39,085 bases of DNA from Betaproteobacteria bacterium (GTDB taxonomy: Bacteria > Pseudomonadota > Gammaproteobacteria > Burkholderiales > Ferrovaceae): positions 1 through 39,085 of the forward strand of contig JAGXAW010000010.1 of NCBI GenBank assembly GCA_018971415.1, in the 5' to 3' direction. The notes under the pieces are model-generated. The model saw nothing but the letters and a program-made list of their open reading frames with translations. It did not search any database and was not told the DNA's origin. The position numbers and the translations under genes were made by a program. Below are positions 1 through 8,866 of this stretch, one piece after another. How positions within the stretch are numbered: position 1 is the stretch's first letter; each line of letters opens with the position of its first letter.

Positions 1-259
1 TCATTGGCCGGAGATTGTACCCATTCAGCACGCACCATTTTCTGGAAAAGTATTTGTTTTAACAGGAACTCTACCTCATTTAAGTCGTGATGAAGCAAAA
101 CAAAGAATTGAACAGGTGGGAGGGAAAGTGTCTTCTAGTGTTTCGAGTAAAACGGATTATGTTGTTGCTGGGGCTGAGGCAGGAAGTAAATTAGATCGGG
201 CCATTGAGTTAGGGGTTAAAATACTCAATGAGCAAGAATTGTTGGAATTAATTCAATAG
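1..259 (+). CDS. ligA: NAD-dependent DNA ligase LigA, C-terminal BRCT part (5' truncated)
   Basis: Only the last 85 or so codons are in the window, read in the frame starting at base 2 and ending at TAG 257-259. The peptide contains [12 protein letters not shown] and then [18 protein letters not shown], the classical BRCT-domain pattern found at the C-terminus of bacterial NAD-dependent DNA ligases, which seal nicks during replication and repair. The N-terminal adenylation, OB-fold and zinc-finger parts lie upstream of the window. galU begins 12 bases downstream on the same strand, so the two may be cotranscribed. A lone BRCT domain could belong to another protein, but the length from BRCT motif to stop and the motif wording fit LigA closely. 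Confidence 0.9.
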   Translation, partial: HWPEIVPIQHAPFSGKVFVLTGTLPHLSRDEAKQRIEQVGGKVSSSVSSKTDYVVAGAEAGSKLDRAIELGVKILNEQELLELIQ

Positions 260-271
260 GAAATCAAGTAC

Positions 272-1150
272 ATGAAACCCATTAGAAAAGCCGTTTTTCC
301 TGTCGCAGGATTAGGTAGTCGTTTTTTACCTGCCACAAAAGCCAGTCCTAAGGAGATGCTCCCCATTGTGGACAAACCACTCATTCAGTATGCCGCGGAA
401 GAGGCGGTTGCTGCTGGCATTACTGAGCTTATTTTTGTGACGGGACGGGGAAAAAGAGCGATTGAGGATCACTTTGATAAGGCTTATGAGCTTGAGGCTG
501 AGTTAGAGCAAAGAGGTAAGACAACTTTACTCGAAAATGTTCGTGGCTTACTTCCTAAAAATGTGAGTTGTGTTTATGTACGTCAGCCAGAAGCGTTAGG
601 TTTAGGCCACGCTATTTTATGTGCTGAGCCTTTGGTGGGTGATGAGCCCTTTGCTATTTTGCTGGCCGATGACTTAATTGATTCAAAAAAACCAGTATTG
701 AAACAAATGGTGGATCTCTATAACGAAACAGGTTCTTCAGTTCTTGGTGTGCAACAGGTGGCAAGAGAGGAAACCAAGCAATACGGTATTGTCGCCACAC
801 AGGAAAAAAACACATTACAAAAGATTATAGAAATTGTGGAAAAACCAGAACCTGAGAAAGCACCGTCGACCCTTGGTGTGGTGGGGCGTTATTTATTGAC
901 CCCTGAAATCTTTAATTACTTGAGACAGACTCAACCTGGCAGTGGTGGTGAGATTCAGCTTACCGACGGGATTGCAAGACTGTTAAAAGACCAAGATGTA
1001 TTGGCGCTACCCTTTGAAGGGGTTCGTTATGATTGTGGTAGCAAGCTGGGATATTTAAAGGCGACAATGGCTTTTGGCGTAAGGCATCATGAAGTTGGCC
1101 AACAATTCTTAGAGTGGTTAAAGCAACACGAAGGTTCCTATGGCAATTAG
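272..1150 (+). CDS. galU: UTP--glucose-1-phosphate uridylyltransferase
   Basis: A 292-residue protein of normal family length that makes UDP-glucose from UTP and glucose-1-phosphate in the cytoplasm, feeding lipopolysaccharide and exopolysaccharide synthesis. The nucleotide-binding start [20 protein letters not shown] lies at residues 12-31, followed by [12 protein letters not shown]; further conserved stretches are LLADDLID (about residue 130), [10 protein letters not shown] and the late [15 protein letters not shown] segment. The ATG at 272 is preceded by a modest AGGAAA purine tract that overlaps the end of ligA. The last 11 bases overlap the start of def in another frame, suggesting coupled translation of two functionally unrelated genes. 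Confidence 0.96.
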   Translation: MKPIRKAVFPVAGLGSRFLPATKASPKEMLPIVDKPLIQYAAEEAVAAGITELIFVTGRGKRAIEDHFDKAYELEAELEQRGKTTLLENVRGLLPKNVSCVYVRQPEALGLGHAILCAEPLVGDEPFAILLADDLIDSKKPVLKQMVDLYNETGSSVLGVQQVAREETKQYGIVATQEKNTLQKIIEIVEKPEPEKAPSTLGVVGRYLLTPEIFNYLRQTQPGSGGEIQLTDGIARLLKDQDVLALPFEGVRYDCGSKLGYLKATMAFGVRHHEVGQQFLEWLKQHEGSYGN

Positions 1151-1667
1151 AAAAGTGTTGAGAATGGGGCATCCCGTATTAAGGGAAGTGGCTAAACCCG
1201 TCGAGCAGATTAATGATCCCGCATTAATTGCTTTAATAACAGATATGTTTGACACCATGGCTCATTTAGACGGAGCTGGGCTTGCGGCTCCCCAAATTGG
1301 TGTTGGTTTGAGAGTCGTTATTTTTGGTGTAAAAGAAAATACGCGTTACCCCGATGCAGAAGAAGTACCTATGACTGTTTTAATTAATCCTATTATTACG
1401 CCTTTGTCTGACGAACAAGAAGAGGATTGGGAGGGCTGTTTGTCAGTTCCGGGTTTAAGAGGGCGCGTACCACGCTACAAACATATACGTTATCAGGGGC
1501 TGGATGAACAAGGTAATATCATTGATCGGACAGTATCAGATTTTCATGCTCGGGTAGTTCAACATGAATGCGATCACTTAGACGGCATACTCTATCCCAT
1601 GCGGATTCGTGATTTCACCTCTTTTGGGTTCTCTGAAGAGCTCGGTATAAATACCCCAGACGATTGA
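1140..1667 (+). CDS. def: Peptide deformylase
   Basis: A 175-residue enzyme that removes the N-formyl group from new polypeptides. All three metal-site motifs are present: [11 protein letters not shown] (residues 45-55), EGCLSVPG with the metal-binding Cys100, and QHECDHLDG with His142, catalytic Glu143 and His146. This is the ordinary type I bacterial enzyme. The start ATG at 1140 lies inside the end of galU (11-base overlap). The usual partner fmt (methionyl-tRNA formyltransferase) is not adjacent here, so def is uncoupled from its common neighbour and instead sits behind ligA-galU. The next gene starts 100 bases downstream. Confidence 0.97.
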   Translation: MAIRKVLRMGHPVLREVAKPVEQINDPALIALITDMFDTMAHLDGAGLAAPQIGVGLRVVIFGVKENTRYPDAEEVPMTVLINPIITPLSDEQEEDWEGCLSVPGLRGRVPRYKHIRYQGLDEQGNIIDRTVSDFHARVVQHECDHLDGILYPMRIRDFTSFGFSEELGINTPDD

Positions 1668-1675
1668 TTTTAATG

Positions 1676-1691
1676 GGTTTTTTAAAAAACC
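1676..1691. repeat. Short perfect palindrome between def and the DUF5666 lipoprotein gene
   Basis: A 16-base perfect palindrome (GG, six T, six A, CC) lies just after the def stop codon. A second small inverted repeat, ATGGG (1721-1725) with CCCAT (1733-1737), follows. Neither has a downstream T-run, so a rho-independent terminator is not well supported. The palindrome could be a weak terminator or a protein-binding site in the promoter region of the next gene. No convincing -35/-10 pair was seen in 1668-1767. Confidence 0.3.
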
Positions 1692-1767
1692 ACTAAAAAC
1701 TTCTTGCGCTCTTTAAAAAAATGGGTAAAATTCCCATTTATGGAGATACATCTAAGGGAGAGTAATC

Positions 1768-3543
1768 ATGAAGCTTTTAGCGAATCGTAAATGGGTTGTT
1801 GTTGGTATATTCTTATCAATCTTTGGCTTACCTTCATGTGGTGGAGGCGGTGGGGGTGGAACCACCAGTTCAGGAACACCAACGGCACAATCTACAGCTG
1901 CCGTTTCTAGCGGTACGGTAACTGCATTAGGTAGTGTGTTTGTGAACGGTCATGAATTTGATACAAACTCAGCCAACATCGTAGATGCAGATACAGGTAT
2001 TCTCAATAATTCCAGTAATAGCGCACTGGTCTCAACTGGTTTACTCTCTCCAGAAGTAGGGATGACGGTAGCGGTCAATTCTGCAACCGGCAGTACAACG
2101 CTTGTCCCTGTTGCTAGTGAAGTCAGAATTACTCCGCTGGTGAGGGGTTATGTAGACGCCAGTGATTTAACTGCTGGAACAATCACTGTTATGGGACAAA
2201 CTATTCAAGTGACCTCCAGTACGGCATTTACTGATAAAAGAGCTTGTGCGACAAGTAATAGCTGCAACACAACCAACCCTCTTAATTATCTTGTTACAGG
2301 ACAGTCTAATTTGATCGCTACTTCTGGCGGTACACCCGGAACATTTGTCATCATTTACGGTTACACGTACGCAGCCTCAGGATCCTCACAAGCGCAAATT
2401 GTAGCAACCATGGTCAGTGCCTGGGATGAAACAAATACAGTATTTACTCAAACCTTCGTTACAGACAATCACAGTTCAGCAGAATTGTATCCATTTAAGG
2501 TCTCAGGGATTATTAATACGACAAATTCCACCATCGGTTCTGAAACACTCAACTTAACAGCTACTAATTGTATTGTGAACGGTGTCACGGCAGCGTGTTC
2601 AAGTATTGCAAATGGAAGTATGGTTTCGGCGCGTGGCCTCACTGCTCCAGTTAATAATACATTTTCTCCAAATATTGTAATTGCACAATCAGGTGTTAGC
2701 TCAATCAATCCTGGAGGATCAACGCTTCAAGTGGGACAAACAGTAGAAGTTGAAGGAACAGTTTCTTCCGTATCAACTCCAAATTTCGTGGTTAGAGGGA
2801 TAACGATTGATGGAAGTTTACTAAATACAGCCTTACCAATTGTAGGGTCTAAAGTAGAGTTAACAGGAACGGTATCAGCTAATGGTACAATTCAGGCTAC
2901 ATCAATCCAAACAGATGTCCCAGCCTCTTTACCTAGAACGATATATTCTGCTCCTATCTTAGCGTCCAGTATAGTTGCCGGCGCCCAAGCAGCAAGCAAT
3001 TGTTCATCATCGTTGCCTGCCTATACCCTAACTATCTTAGGGCAGACAGCGGTAGTGGATTGTAATTCAGAGATTGCAGACAGAACAGCCACAGTATTCC
3101 AGGCATTTAATATAAATAACTTTAAGACTTATATTTCAGGTTTATCAAATAGCTCTGTTTACGCCGTGGTATCAACATATATTGATGCCTCCTCCGTGAG
3201 AAGAGTTAACAGTATCAATATCATTAATGCCCCCACATCCGGTTTTGTGAGCGTGTCTGGTACTGCAACAAGTGCTACAGTCAGTGGAACAATTACCCCA
3301 TTCACTGTGCAAGGCGTCACCGTTAATTATTCGTCAAATACTTTGGTAGTAAATGTAGGCGACTATGTCACAGCGATAGGGACAATTGATACGGCTAATC
3401 CAGCAGAAATCGATACTAATGTCACAAACGGAGTACTAAATGTAATACCACAGTCACAACTTATCAGTAATGCTTTAACGCATCTTGGTGAGAATGGTAA
3501 CGAAGGCGGTATTAATCAAGGGTTTAGAGGTTTTGATCACTAA
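1768..3543 (+). CDS. DUF5666-type secreted lipoprotein of unknown function
   Basis: A 591-residue exported protein. The N-terminus is a basic, hydrophobic signal ending in a lipobox, LPSC at residues 21-24, followed by a run of seven glycines, then a Thr/Ser-rich linker. The rest is rich in Thr, Ser, Val and Asn and contains repeated beta-strand units of the type GTVTALGSVFVNGHEFDT, VRGYVDASDLTAGTITVMGQ, VEVEGTVSSVSTPNFVVRGI and VELTGTVSANGTIQATSIQ. This resembles the DUF5666 repeats common in betaproteobacterial lipoproteins, whose function is not known. Several paired cysteines (the CATSNSC, TNCIVNGVTAAC and NCSSSL regions) could form disulfides outside the cytoplasm. There is a purine-rich ribosome site (AAGGGAGAG) before ATG 1768. 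The gene stands alone between housekeeping genes, so context gives no role. Confidence 0.8.
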   Translation: MKLLANRKWVVVGIFLSIFGLPSCGGGGGGGTTSSGTPTAQSTAAVSSGTVTALGSVFVNGHEFDTNSANIVDADTGILNNSSNSALVSTGLLSPEVGMTVAVNSATGSTTLVPVASEVRITPLVRGYVDASDLTAGTITVMGQTIQVTSSTAFTDKRACATSNSCNTTNPLNYLVTGQSNLIATSGGTPGTFVIIYGYTYAASGSSQAQIVATMVSAWDETNTVFTQTFVTDNHSSAELYPFKVSGIINTTNSTIGSETLNLTATNCIVNGVTAACSSIANGSMVSARGLTAPVNNTFSPNIVIAQSGVSSINPGGSTLQVGQTVEVEGTVSSVSTPNFVVRGITIDGSLLNTALPIVGSKVELTGTVSANGTIQATSIQTDVPASLPRTIYSAPILASSIVAGAQAASNCSSSLPAYTLTILGQTAVVDCNSEIADRTATVFQAFNINNFKTYISGLSNSSVYAVVSTYIDASSVRRVNSINIINAPTSGFVSVSGTATSATVSGTITPFTVQGVTVNYSSNTLVVNVGDYVTAIGTIDTANPAEIDTNVTNGVLNVIPQSQLISNALTHLGENGNEGGINQGFRGFDH

Positions 3544-3565
3544 TTACTAACATTAATCTAACCAT

Positions 3566-3598
3566 ACGCGCCCATGATACTCGTTATTATGGGCGCGT
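3566..3598. terminator. Bidirectional rho-independent terminator between the DUF5666 gene and glnD
   Basis: ACGCGCCCAT (3566-3575) pairs perfectly with ATGGGCGCGT (3589-3598). The stem extends inward through a G-T wobble and three more pairs to a five-base loop. It sits between two convergent genes, ending one base before the glnD stop codon (3599-3601, minus strand). The plus-strand T tract is short (TTT), but the GC-rich stem is the strongest hairpin seen in the window. Confidence 0.8.
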
Positions 3599-6160
3599 TT
3601 ATGTTAACGCCTCGATTAATTCTGTTTTAATCACTTCTCTGCTGTCTTGTTTTTCTAAACCTTTATCATCAAGTATAAAGATATCTTCTACTCTTTCACC
3701 AAGCGTATTAATACGTGCACTCTTCAAATTAATGTGGTGTTGCACAAGCACTCTTGCAATCTTGTAGAGTAGGCCTGGCCTATCACCCGCCACAATGGTT
3801 AACGAGCGATCTTGGTTGCGTTCACGCTCACCAAAATGAACCATAACTTGTATGGGAAAATGTTGTAGATGTCTTGAAATTCTTGAATTTAATGGGGCTT
3901 CTAGTGGAATTTGTTGTTCAAGCCTTTGTTGAAGTTCTTCTTCAATTCGTTTGATGATATTACGATAGTGATCACTCTCTTCGCTACGATGAACTATTTG
4001 AAAGGTATCTAAGGCGTAACCATTTAATGCGGTATGAATTTTAGCTTCTTGAATGGTATAGGATATTTTTTCAAAATAACCGCAGATTCTCGCAAACAGT
4101 CCTGCCTGATCGGGTGAATAGATAAGTACTTGAATACCTTCTCCAAGCGGAGATAAACGTGCTTTAACAACAGGTTTAACGCTGTCAATCACTCCTTGAA
4201 GGGCCCTTGCGTGCCAGGTGATTTCTTTTTCGTCATAACGCTGAAAATAAAACTGATCAACAATTTGCCATAATTTGATTTGTTGTGGACTGGATAAACC
4301 ATAATGACGAAGCGTTCGCTGTACTTTTTCTTTTTTCTTTTCTATTTCAGTATCTATGTCTGTTTGATGACCTGAGAAATAGCGTTCCGTCAGACGGTAT
4401 AGGTCTTCTAATAATTTGGCTTTCCAAGCATTCCATACTTTGGGACTTGTGCCTCTCACATCGGCTACAGTTAAAAGATAAAGCGCAGTTAAATGTCTTT
4501 TATCTAGCATTCTTTGGACAAATTTTTCAATTACCTCTGGATCTGATAAGTCCTGTTTTTGAGCAACGGAGGACATATACAGATGATTTTCAACTAACCA
4601 ACATACCAGGTCAGTATCGTATTTTGATAACCCATGAATGGTGCAAAATACTTGTGCATCTTCCTTACCCAAGGTGGAGTGGTCTCCTCCTCTTCCTTTT
4701 GCGATGTCATGAAATAGTGCTGCAACATAAAGTAGATCAACTCGATCAAATTGCCTCATTAAAACTGAACAGAAAGGAAATTCATGATCATATTGAGGAA
4801 CTGCAAAACGTCTTAGATTGGTTAATACTCTGAGAATATGTTCATCGACGGTATAGACATGAAACAGGTCATGTTGCATCTGACCTTCAATCTTACCAAA
4901 GGAGGGGATATAGCGACCCAAAATACCATAGTAATTCATCCTCTTTAATACTTCAGCAGTCCTAAGAGGTTGCCGTAGGATTTCCATGAACAAGTGTTGA
5001 TTATGAGGATCGTCTCTAAATTCTTTATTTATTGATTTTTGTGCTCGCCACAAATTTCTGATAGCGCTAGGTGTAAAGCCACGAAGTTTAGGATACCTCT
5101 GTAGCATTAAAAAACCCTCAAAAATATACTCTGGATGTTGACTAAATAGGTTTTCAGGAATCGTACCTAATAAGTCGTCCTGTCGGACAAAGTGTTCTGT
5201 TAACAGTTGTTGTTTATCAGATTCTTTAGTGCTAGAGAATTGCGCTTTTACTTGTTCCATAATGATGGTATTAATAAGTAAAACTTCTTTAGCAGTTTGA
5301 TAATATTGCTGCATCATCATCTCGCTGGCACGATGATTATCTTGATCTTTAAAGCCCAGCTCTTTTGCTAGTGGACTTTGAAAATCAAAAAGTAAACGGT
5401 CCTCACGACGCTTTGCGAGATAATGAAGACGAATTCTTAAGTTAGCTAGGTATTTAATCAGTGTTTTAATTTTTCTGATTTCTGGTTCGAATAAAATCCC
5501 AGCATTTACAAGATCGTTCCAAGTGTTACCGTATCCGGCCCCCCAGGATAACCATATAATGGAATGTAGATCCCTGATTCCCCCTGGGCTTTCTTTAATA
5601 TGGGGCTCAAGATTAAAAGCGGTGTCGTTATGCTTGTGGTGTCTTTCTTTTTGCTCTTTTATTTTACCAATAACAAACTGATTCAAATCCAATGTATTAA
5701 ATAGGCCATTTTTTAGTTCGGTTAAATGCTTTGTTTCCCCACAAATTATTCGTGAGTCAATGAGGGTTGTGGCAATTGTAATATCCTGTTGTGCCACCTC
5801 AAGACATTCTTCAATGGTTCTGACGCTGTGACCTACTTCAAGACCAATGTCCCACAACAAACTAATTAACGATTCGATTTTTTTTGAATTATCGTCACAA
5901 AGTTGTTTTTCAATCAGGATTAAAAGATCAATATCTGAGAAAGGAAAGAGTTCTGCTCGACCATACCCCCCAACCGCAATAAGACTAATTTCTGGACTAA
6001 AATCAAAAGTTTGCCAGATGTTGTTTAATGCTTTATCAACTACCCCAGTCCAGTTCTTTAACAAAAGATTGGGATCAGGTTTTAAATAATATTGTTCTTT
6101 TAGTGATTCTCTTTGAGCGAGGAGAAATGACCTGACTTCTTTAATCTCAATATTCATCAT
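3599..6160 (-). CDS. glnD: [Protein-PII] uridylyltransferase / uridylyl-removing enzyme
   Basis: A bifunctional sensor of glutamine that uridylylates and deuridylylates PII proteins. In order, it shows a nucleotidyltransferase domain (GGYGRAELFPFSDIDLLIL near residue 65, with the G-x-G and DxD signature), a central helical region, an HD hydrolase domain (VAALFHDIAKGRGGDHS near residue 490) and two C-terminal ACT domains (VLIYSPDQAGLFARI and LTIVAGDRPGLLYKIA). The frame is open to an ATG at 6181 (860 residues). I prefer the ATG at 6160-6158 (853 residues) because it forms an ATGA overlap with the map stop codon; neither start has a strong ribosome site. glnB is not adjacent. The 3' end abuts a bidirectional terminator. 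Confidence 0.95.
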   Translation of the reverse strand: MMNIEIKEVRSFLLAQRESLKEQYYLKPDPNLLLKNWTGVVDKALNNIWQTFDFSPEISLIAVGGYGRAELFPFSDIDLLILIEKQLCDDNSKKIESLISLLWDIGLEVGHSVRTIEECLEVAQQDITIATTLIDSRIICGETKHLTELKNGLFNTLDLNQFVIGKIKEQKERHHKHNDTAFNLEPHIKESPGGIRDLHSIIWLSWGAGYGNTWNDLVNAGILFEPEIRKIKTLIKYLANLRIRLHYLAKRREDRLLFDFQSPLAKELGFKDQDNHRASEMMMQQYYQTAKEVLLINTIIMEQVKAQFSSTKESDKQQLLTEHFVRQDDLLGTIPENLFSQHPEYIFEGFLMLQRYPKLRGFTPSAIRNLWRAQKSINKEFRDDPHNQHLFMEILRQPLRTAEVLKRMNYYGILGRYIPSFGKIEGQMQHDLFHVYTVDEHILRVLTNLRRFAVPQYDHEFPFCSVLMRQFDRVDLLYVAALFHDIAKGRGGDHSTLGKEDAQVFCTIHGLSKYDTDLVCWLVENHLYMSSVAQKQDLSDPEVIEKFVQRMLDKRHLTALYLLTVADVRGTSPKVWNAWKAKLLEDLYRLTERYFSGHQTDIDTEIEKKKEKVQRTLRHYGLSSPQQIKLWQIVDQFYFQRYDEKEITWHARALQGVIDSVKPVVKARLSPLGEGIQVLIYSPDQAGLFARICGYFEKISYTIQEAKIHTALNGYALDTFQIVHRSEESDHYRNIIKRIEEELQQRLEQQIPLEAPLNSRISRHLQHFPIQVMVHFGERERNQDRSLTIVAGDRPGLLYKIARVLVQHHINLKSARINTLGERVEDIFILDDKGLEKQDSREVIKTELIEALT

Positions 6161-6951
6161 AATATTGGTTTCGGCGGGCATCCTGTGGATTGAGTGAGAA
6201 CTTCATAGCCCGTGTCTGTAACAAGAACAGTGTGTTCCCATTGCGCTGATAAGCTATGATCGGCAGTCACGATGGTCCAGCCATCTGCAAGTTGTCTTAT
6301 TTCTTTTTTTCCTGCATTGATCATGGGTTCAATCGTAAAAATCATTCCAGGACGGAGCTTTACTCCTGTTCCTTTTTTCCCATAGTGCAATACTTGTGGG
6401 TCTTCATGAAACTCTTTGCCAATCCCATGGCCGCAGAATTCTCTGACAACACTGTATCCCGCATTTTCAGCAAAAGTTTGAATAGCAGAACCGATATCAC
6501 CTAAAAAGGCGTCGGGTTTCACTTGTTCAATCCCTATCCACATGGATTCAAAAGTAACCTGACATAAGCGTTGAGCCTGTTTACTTCCTTCGCCGACGAT
6601 AAACATGCGACTTGTATCACCGTGGAATCCCTCTTTAATCACAGTGATATCTAAGTTCACAATATCTCCGTTTTTAAGTATTTTTGCGCCAGGGATCCCG
6701 TGACACACCTGATGGTTCACAGATGTGCATATTGACTTAGGGTATGGCGTGTAGCCCGGTGGGCAATAGTTTAATGGTGCAGGTATGGTTTTTTGAACAT
6801 TAACCATGTAGTCATGGCACAGTTGGTCTAGTTCACCTGTGGATACGCCAGGCTTTACAAAAGGTGTAATGAAATCAAGGACTTCACTTGCTAGGCGGCC
6901 TGCAACACGCATGGCTGCGATTTCTTCAGCATTTTTGATGTGTATTCTCAT
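6157..6951 (-). CDS. map: Methionine aminopeptidase, type I
   Basis: A 264-residue metalloenzyme that removes the initiator methionine from nascent proteins. All five metal ligands can be placed: Asp101 and Asp112 in NLDITVIKEGFHGDTSRMF, His175 in GHGIGKEFHEDP, Glu208 in FTIEPMIN and Glu239 in QWEHTVLV; the substrate His84 is in VCHGIPG. The length and absence of an N-terminal extension place it in type Ia. It is transcribed away from rpsB, the usual arrangement in proteobacteria, and is followed by glnD with overlapping stop and start codons. The promoter proposed at 6979-6984 would give a very short leader. Confidence 0.97.
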   Translation of the reverse strand: MRIHIKNAEEIAAMRVAGRLASEVLDFITPFVKPGVSTGELDQLCHDYMVNVQKTIPAPLNYCPPGYTPYPKSICTSVNHQVCHGIPGAKILKNGDIVNLDITVIKEGFHGDTSRMFIVGEGSKQAQRLCQVTFESMWIGIEQVKPDAFLGDIGSAIQTFAENAGYSVVREFCGHGIGKEFHEDPQVLHYGKKGTGVKLRPGMIFTIEPMINAGKKEIRQLADGWTIVTADHSLSAQWEHTVLVTDTGYEVLTQSTGCPPKPIL

Positions 6952-6978
6952 GGGGGTACCGTAATGATAATTGAAGGG

Positions 6979-6984
6979 ATTATA
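6979..6984 (-). promoter_or_regulatory. Extended -10 promoter for map-glnD
   Basis: On the minus strand the sequence TGCTATAAT gives a consensus TATAAT with the extended TG motif, 28 bases before the map start codon. No good -35 hexamer is seen at 16-18 bases; the corresponding position overlaps the rpsB -35 element on the other strand, so the two promoters are back to back. Confidence 0.6.
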
Positions 6985-7003
6985 GCATTTTGGTGAGCCT
7001 TCC

Positions 7004-7032
7004 TTGAAAATACCCCCTTAAAATGCTAAAAT
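7004..7032 (+). promoter_or_regulatory. Promoter of the rpsB-tsf operon
   Basis: TTGAAA (7004-7009) and TAAAAT (7027-7032) are separated by exactly 17 bases, and the -10 box carries an extended TGC motif. This is the best sigma-70 promoter in the gap between map and rpsB and would give a 5' leader of about 150 bases. Confidence 0.75.
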
Positions 7033-7039
7033 GAAGAGC

Positions 7040-7190
7040 TTTTGTTAACAATTCTTTGAAATAAGTTAATAGAAAACGGTGAGTTAAGTCATTAACTCAA
7101 TTTTAACGACTCATGCCGATTTAACGTTAGGGTGCTTTAATTAAAGTTGAATGGTCGGCAGAGGCTCAACCCTTACATTTAGGAGTTTTT
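7040..7190 (+). promoter_or_regulatory. Structured 5' leader of rpsB, possible ribosomal-protein S2 autoregulatory element
   Basis: The predicted leader contains a perfect eight-pair hairpin (7080-7087 with 7092-7099, loop GTCA). A second domain is closed by TGCCGA (7114-7119) pairing with TCGGCA (7155-7160), and inside it lies the 12-base palindrome CTTTAATTAAAG (7135-7146). The ribosome site AGGAG is at 7181-7185. S2 is known to repress its own operon through a structured rpsB leader in gammaproteobacteria; extending that to this leader is inference from position and structure, not from a covariance model. Confidence 0.5.
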
Positions 7191-7931
7191 ATGTCAGTTA
7201 CAATGCGTCAAATGTTAGAAGCCGGTGTCCATTTCGGGCATCAAACCCGTTTCTGGAACCCAAAGATGGCCCCCTTTATTTTTGGTCATCGCAACAAAAT
7301 CCATATTATTAACCTAGAAAAAACCTTACCCATGTATCAAGAGGCGATGAAGTTTATTCGTCAAGTGGCCAGTAACAAGGGTACGGTCTTATTCGTAGGG
7401 ACAAAACGCCAAGCCAGAGAGATTGTTCGTGAAGAGGCTTTACGTAGCAACTCACCATTTGTTGATCATCGTTGGCTGGGTGGCATGCTAACCAATTTTA
7501 AAACGGTTAAGCAATCCATTAAGCGTCTAAACGAATTAACTGCGATGACTACTGATGGTACCTTAGACAAGTTACCAAAAAAAGAAGCCTTGAACTACCA
7601 ACGTGAGCTTGAAAAACTAGAACGCAGTTTAGGTGGTTTTAAAGATATGCAAGGTATCCCTGATGCCATGTTTGTGATTGATGTTGGTTATCAAAAAAAT
7701 GCCATTGTTGAAGCCCGTAAATTAGGGATTCCAATCATTGGTGTGGTTGACACCAATAATTCAATTGAAGGTGTCGATTATGTCATTCCTGGAAATGATG
7801 ACTCAACTCGTGCTATTCGTTTATATGCGCGTGGTGTGGCTGATGCCATTTTAGAAGGCCGTTCCGCAAGTATTTCTGAAATGATTAAAAGCGAAGAATA
7901 CGAGGAAGTGGTAGAGCCAACCCAAGAATAA
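7191..7931 (+). CDS. rpsB: 30S ribosomal protein S2
   Basis: A 246-residue protein of the small ribosomal subunit that binds near the platform and helps hold S1. The opening [20 protein letters not shown], the KRQAREIV segment and [17 protein letters not shown] are unmistakable S2 signatures; the length is typical of beta- and gammaproteobacteria. A good AGGAG ribosome site lies five bases before the start. tsf follows 47 bases downstream, the near-universal bacterial partner, so the two are expected to be cotranscribed and jointly regulated through the rpsB leader. Confidence 0.98.
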   Translation: MSVTMRQMLEAGVHFGHQTRFWNPKMAPFIFGHRNKIHIINLEKTLPMYQEAMKFIRQVASNKGTVLFVGTKRQAREIVREEALRSNSPFVDHRWLGGMLTNFKTVKQSIKRLNELTAMTTDGTLDKLPKKEALNYQRELEKLERSLGGFKDMQGIPDAMFVIDVGYQKNAIVEARKLGIPIIGVVDTNNSIEGVDYVIPGNDDSTRAIRLYARGVADAILEGRSASISEMIKSEEYEEVVEPTQE

Positions 7932-7978
7932 TTGGTCATTATTTTCTATTTATTTGGAAAAGTGTTAAGGAGTTTAAA

Positions 7979-8866
7979 ATGGCGGAAATTACCGCAGGTT
8001 TAGTTAAAGAATTACGCGAATTAACGGGTCTTGGCATGATGGAGTGCAAAAAAGCACTTCAGGAAGCCAATGGTGATATTAAGGCCGCTGAAGATTTGCT
8101 GAGAATCCGTAGTGGCGCAAAGGCCAGTAAAGCGGCTGGCCGCGTTGCAGCTGAAGGTGTTGTGGCAACTTATGTTAACAGCCAAGGTAATCTTGGTGTC
8201 ATGGTAGAAGTAAACTGTGAAACAGACTTTGTTGGTAAAAATGATGATTTCGTGTCATTTGCTAAAACCGCTGCAGAGTGCGCAGCCAATTCACAAGTTG
8301 TGGATGTAGAGCAGTTAAGTCAATGCAAAACTTCCGCTGGTGAAACTCTGGAAGAAGCCAGAAAAGCGCTGGTTATGAAGTTAGGTGAAAACATTACTAT
8401 TCGACGTTTTGCGAAATTTAATGCAAAAGGTAAATTATCTCAGTATCTGCACGGCGCCAAAATTGGTGTCATGATTGATGTCGAGGGTGGTGATGAGGCG
8501 CTTGGTAAAGATTTAGCAATGCATATTGCTGCAAGTAAACCCATTTGCGTCTCTAAGGAAGAAGTACCTGCTGAGATTTTAACCAAAGAGCGTGAAATCT
8601 ACACTGCCCAGGCTGCGGAGTCAGGAAAACCTGCCGATATCGTTGCCAAGATGGTTGATGGCCGAATTGCCAAATATTTGGCAGAGGTCACTTTAGTGGG
8701 GCAGCCTTTTGTTAAAGATCCTGATCAAACTGTTGAAAAACTGTTGGCTACTAAAAAAGCCAAAGTGCACAGTTTTACCATGTACTTGGTGGGCGAAGGG
8801 ATTGAGAAGAAGAGTGAAGACTTTGCCGCTGAAGTTGCTGCCGCTGCTGGCGCTGCAATGGCCTAA
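7979..8866 (+). CDS. tsf: Translation elongation factor Ts
   Basis: A 295-residue nucleotide-exchange factor for EF-Tu. The N-terminal domain carries [19 protein letters not shown] (residues 12-30), and the core carries [19 protein letters not shown], the classical EF-Ts signatures; length is normal. There is an excellent AAGGAG ribosome site at 7967-7972. The stop codon TAA shares its last base with the pyrH start codon (TAATG), so translation of pyrH is probably coupled to tsf. Confidence 0.98.
   Translation: MAEITAGLVKELRELTGLGMMECKKALQEANGDIKAAEDLLRIRSGAKASKAAGRVAAEGVVATYVNSQGNLGVMVEVNCETDFVGKNDDFVSFAKTAAECAANSQVVDVEQLSQCKTSAGETLEEARKALVMKLGENITIRRFAKFNAKGKLSQYLHGAKIGVMIDVEGGDEALGKDLAMHIAASKPICVSKEEVPAEILTKEREIYTAQAAESGKPADIVAKMVDGRIAKYLAEVTLVGQPFVKDPDQTVEKLLATKKAKVHSFTMYLVGEGIEKKSEDFAAEVAAAAGAAMA

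Noticed and set aside
4285-4833. 182-codon plus-strand open frame opposite glnD
   Set aside because: It is antisense to the HD-domain part of glnD, has no recognisable motif and no ribosome site; it is a shadow of the real gene.
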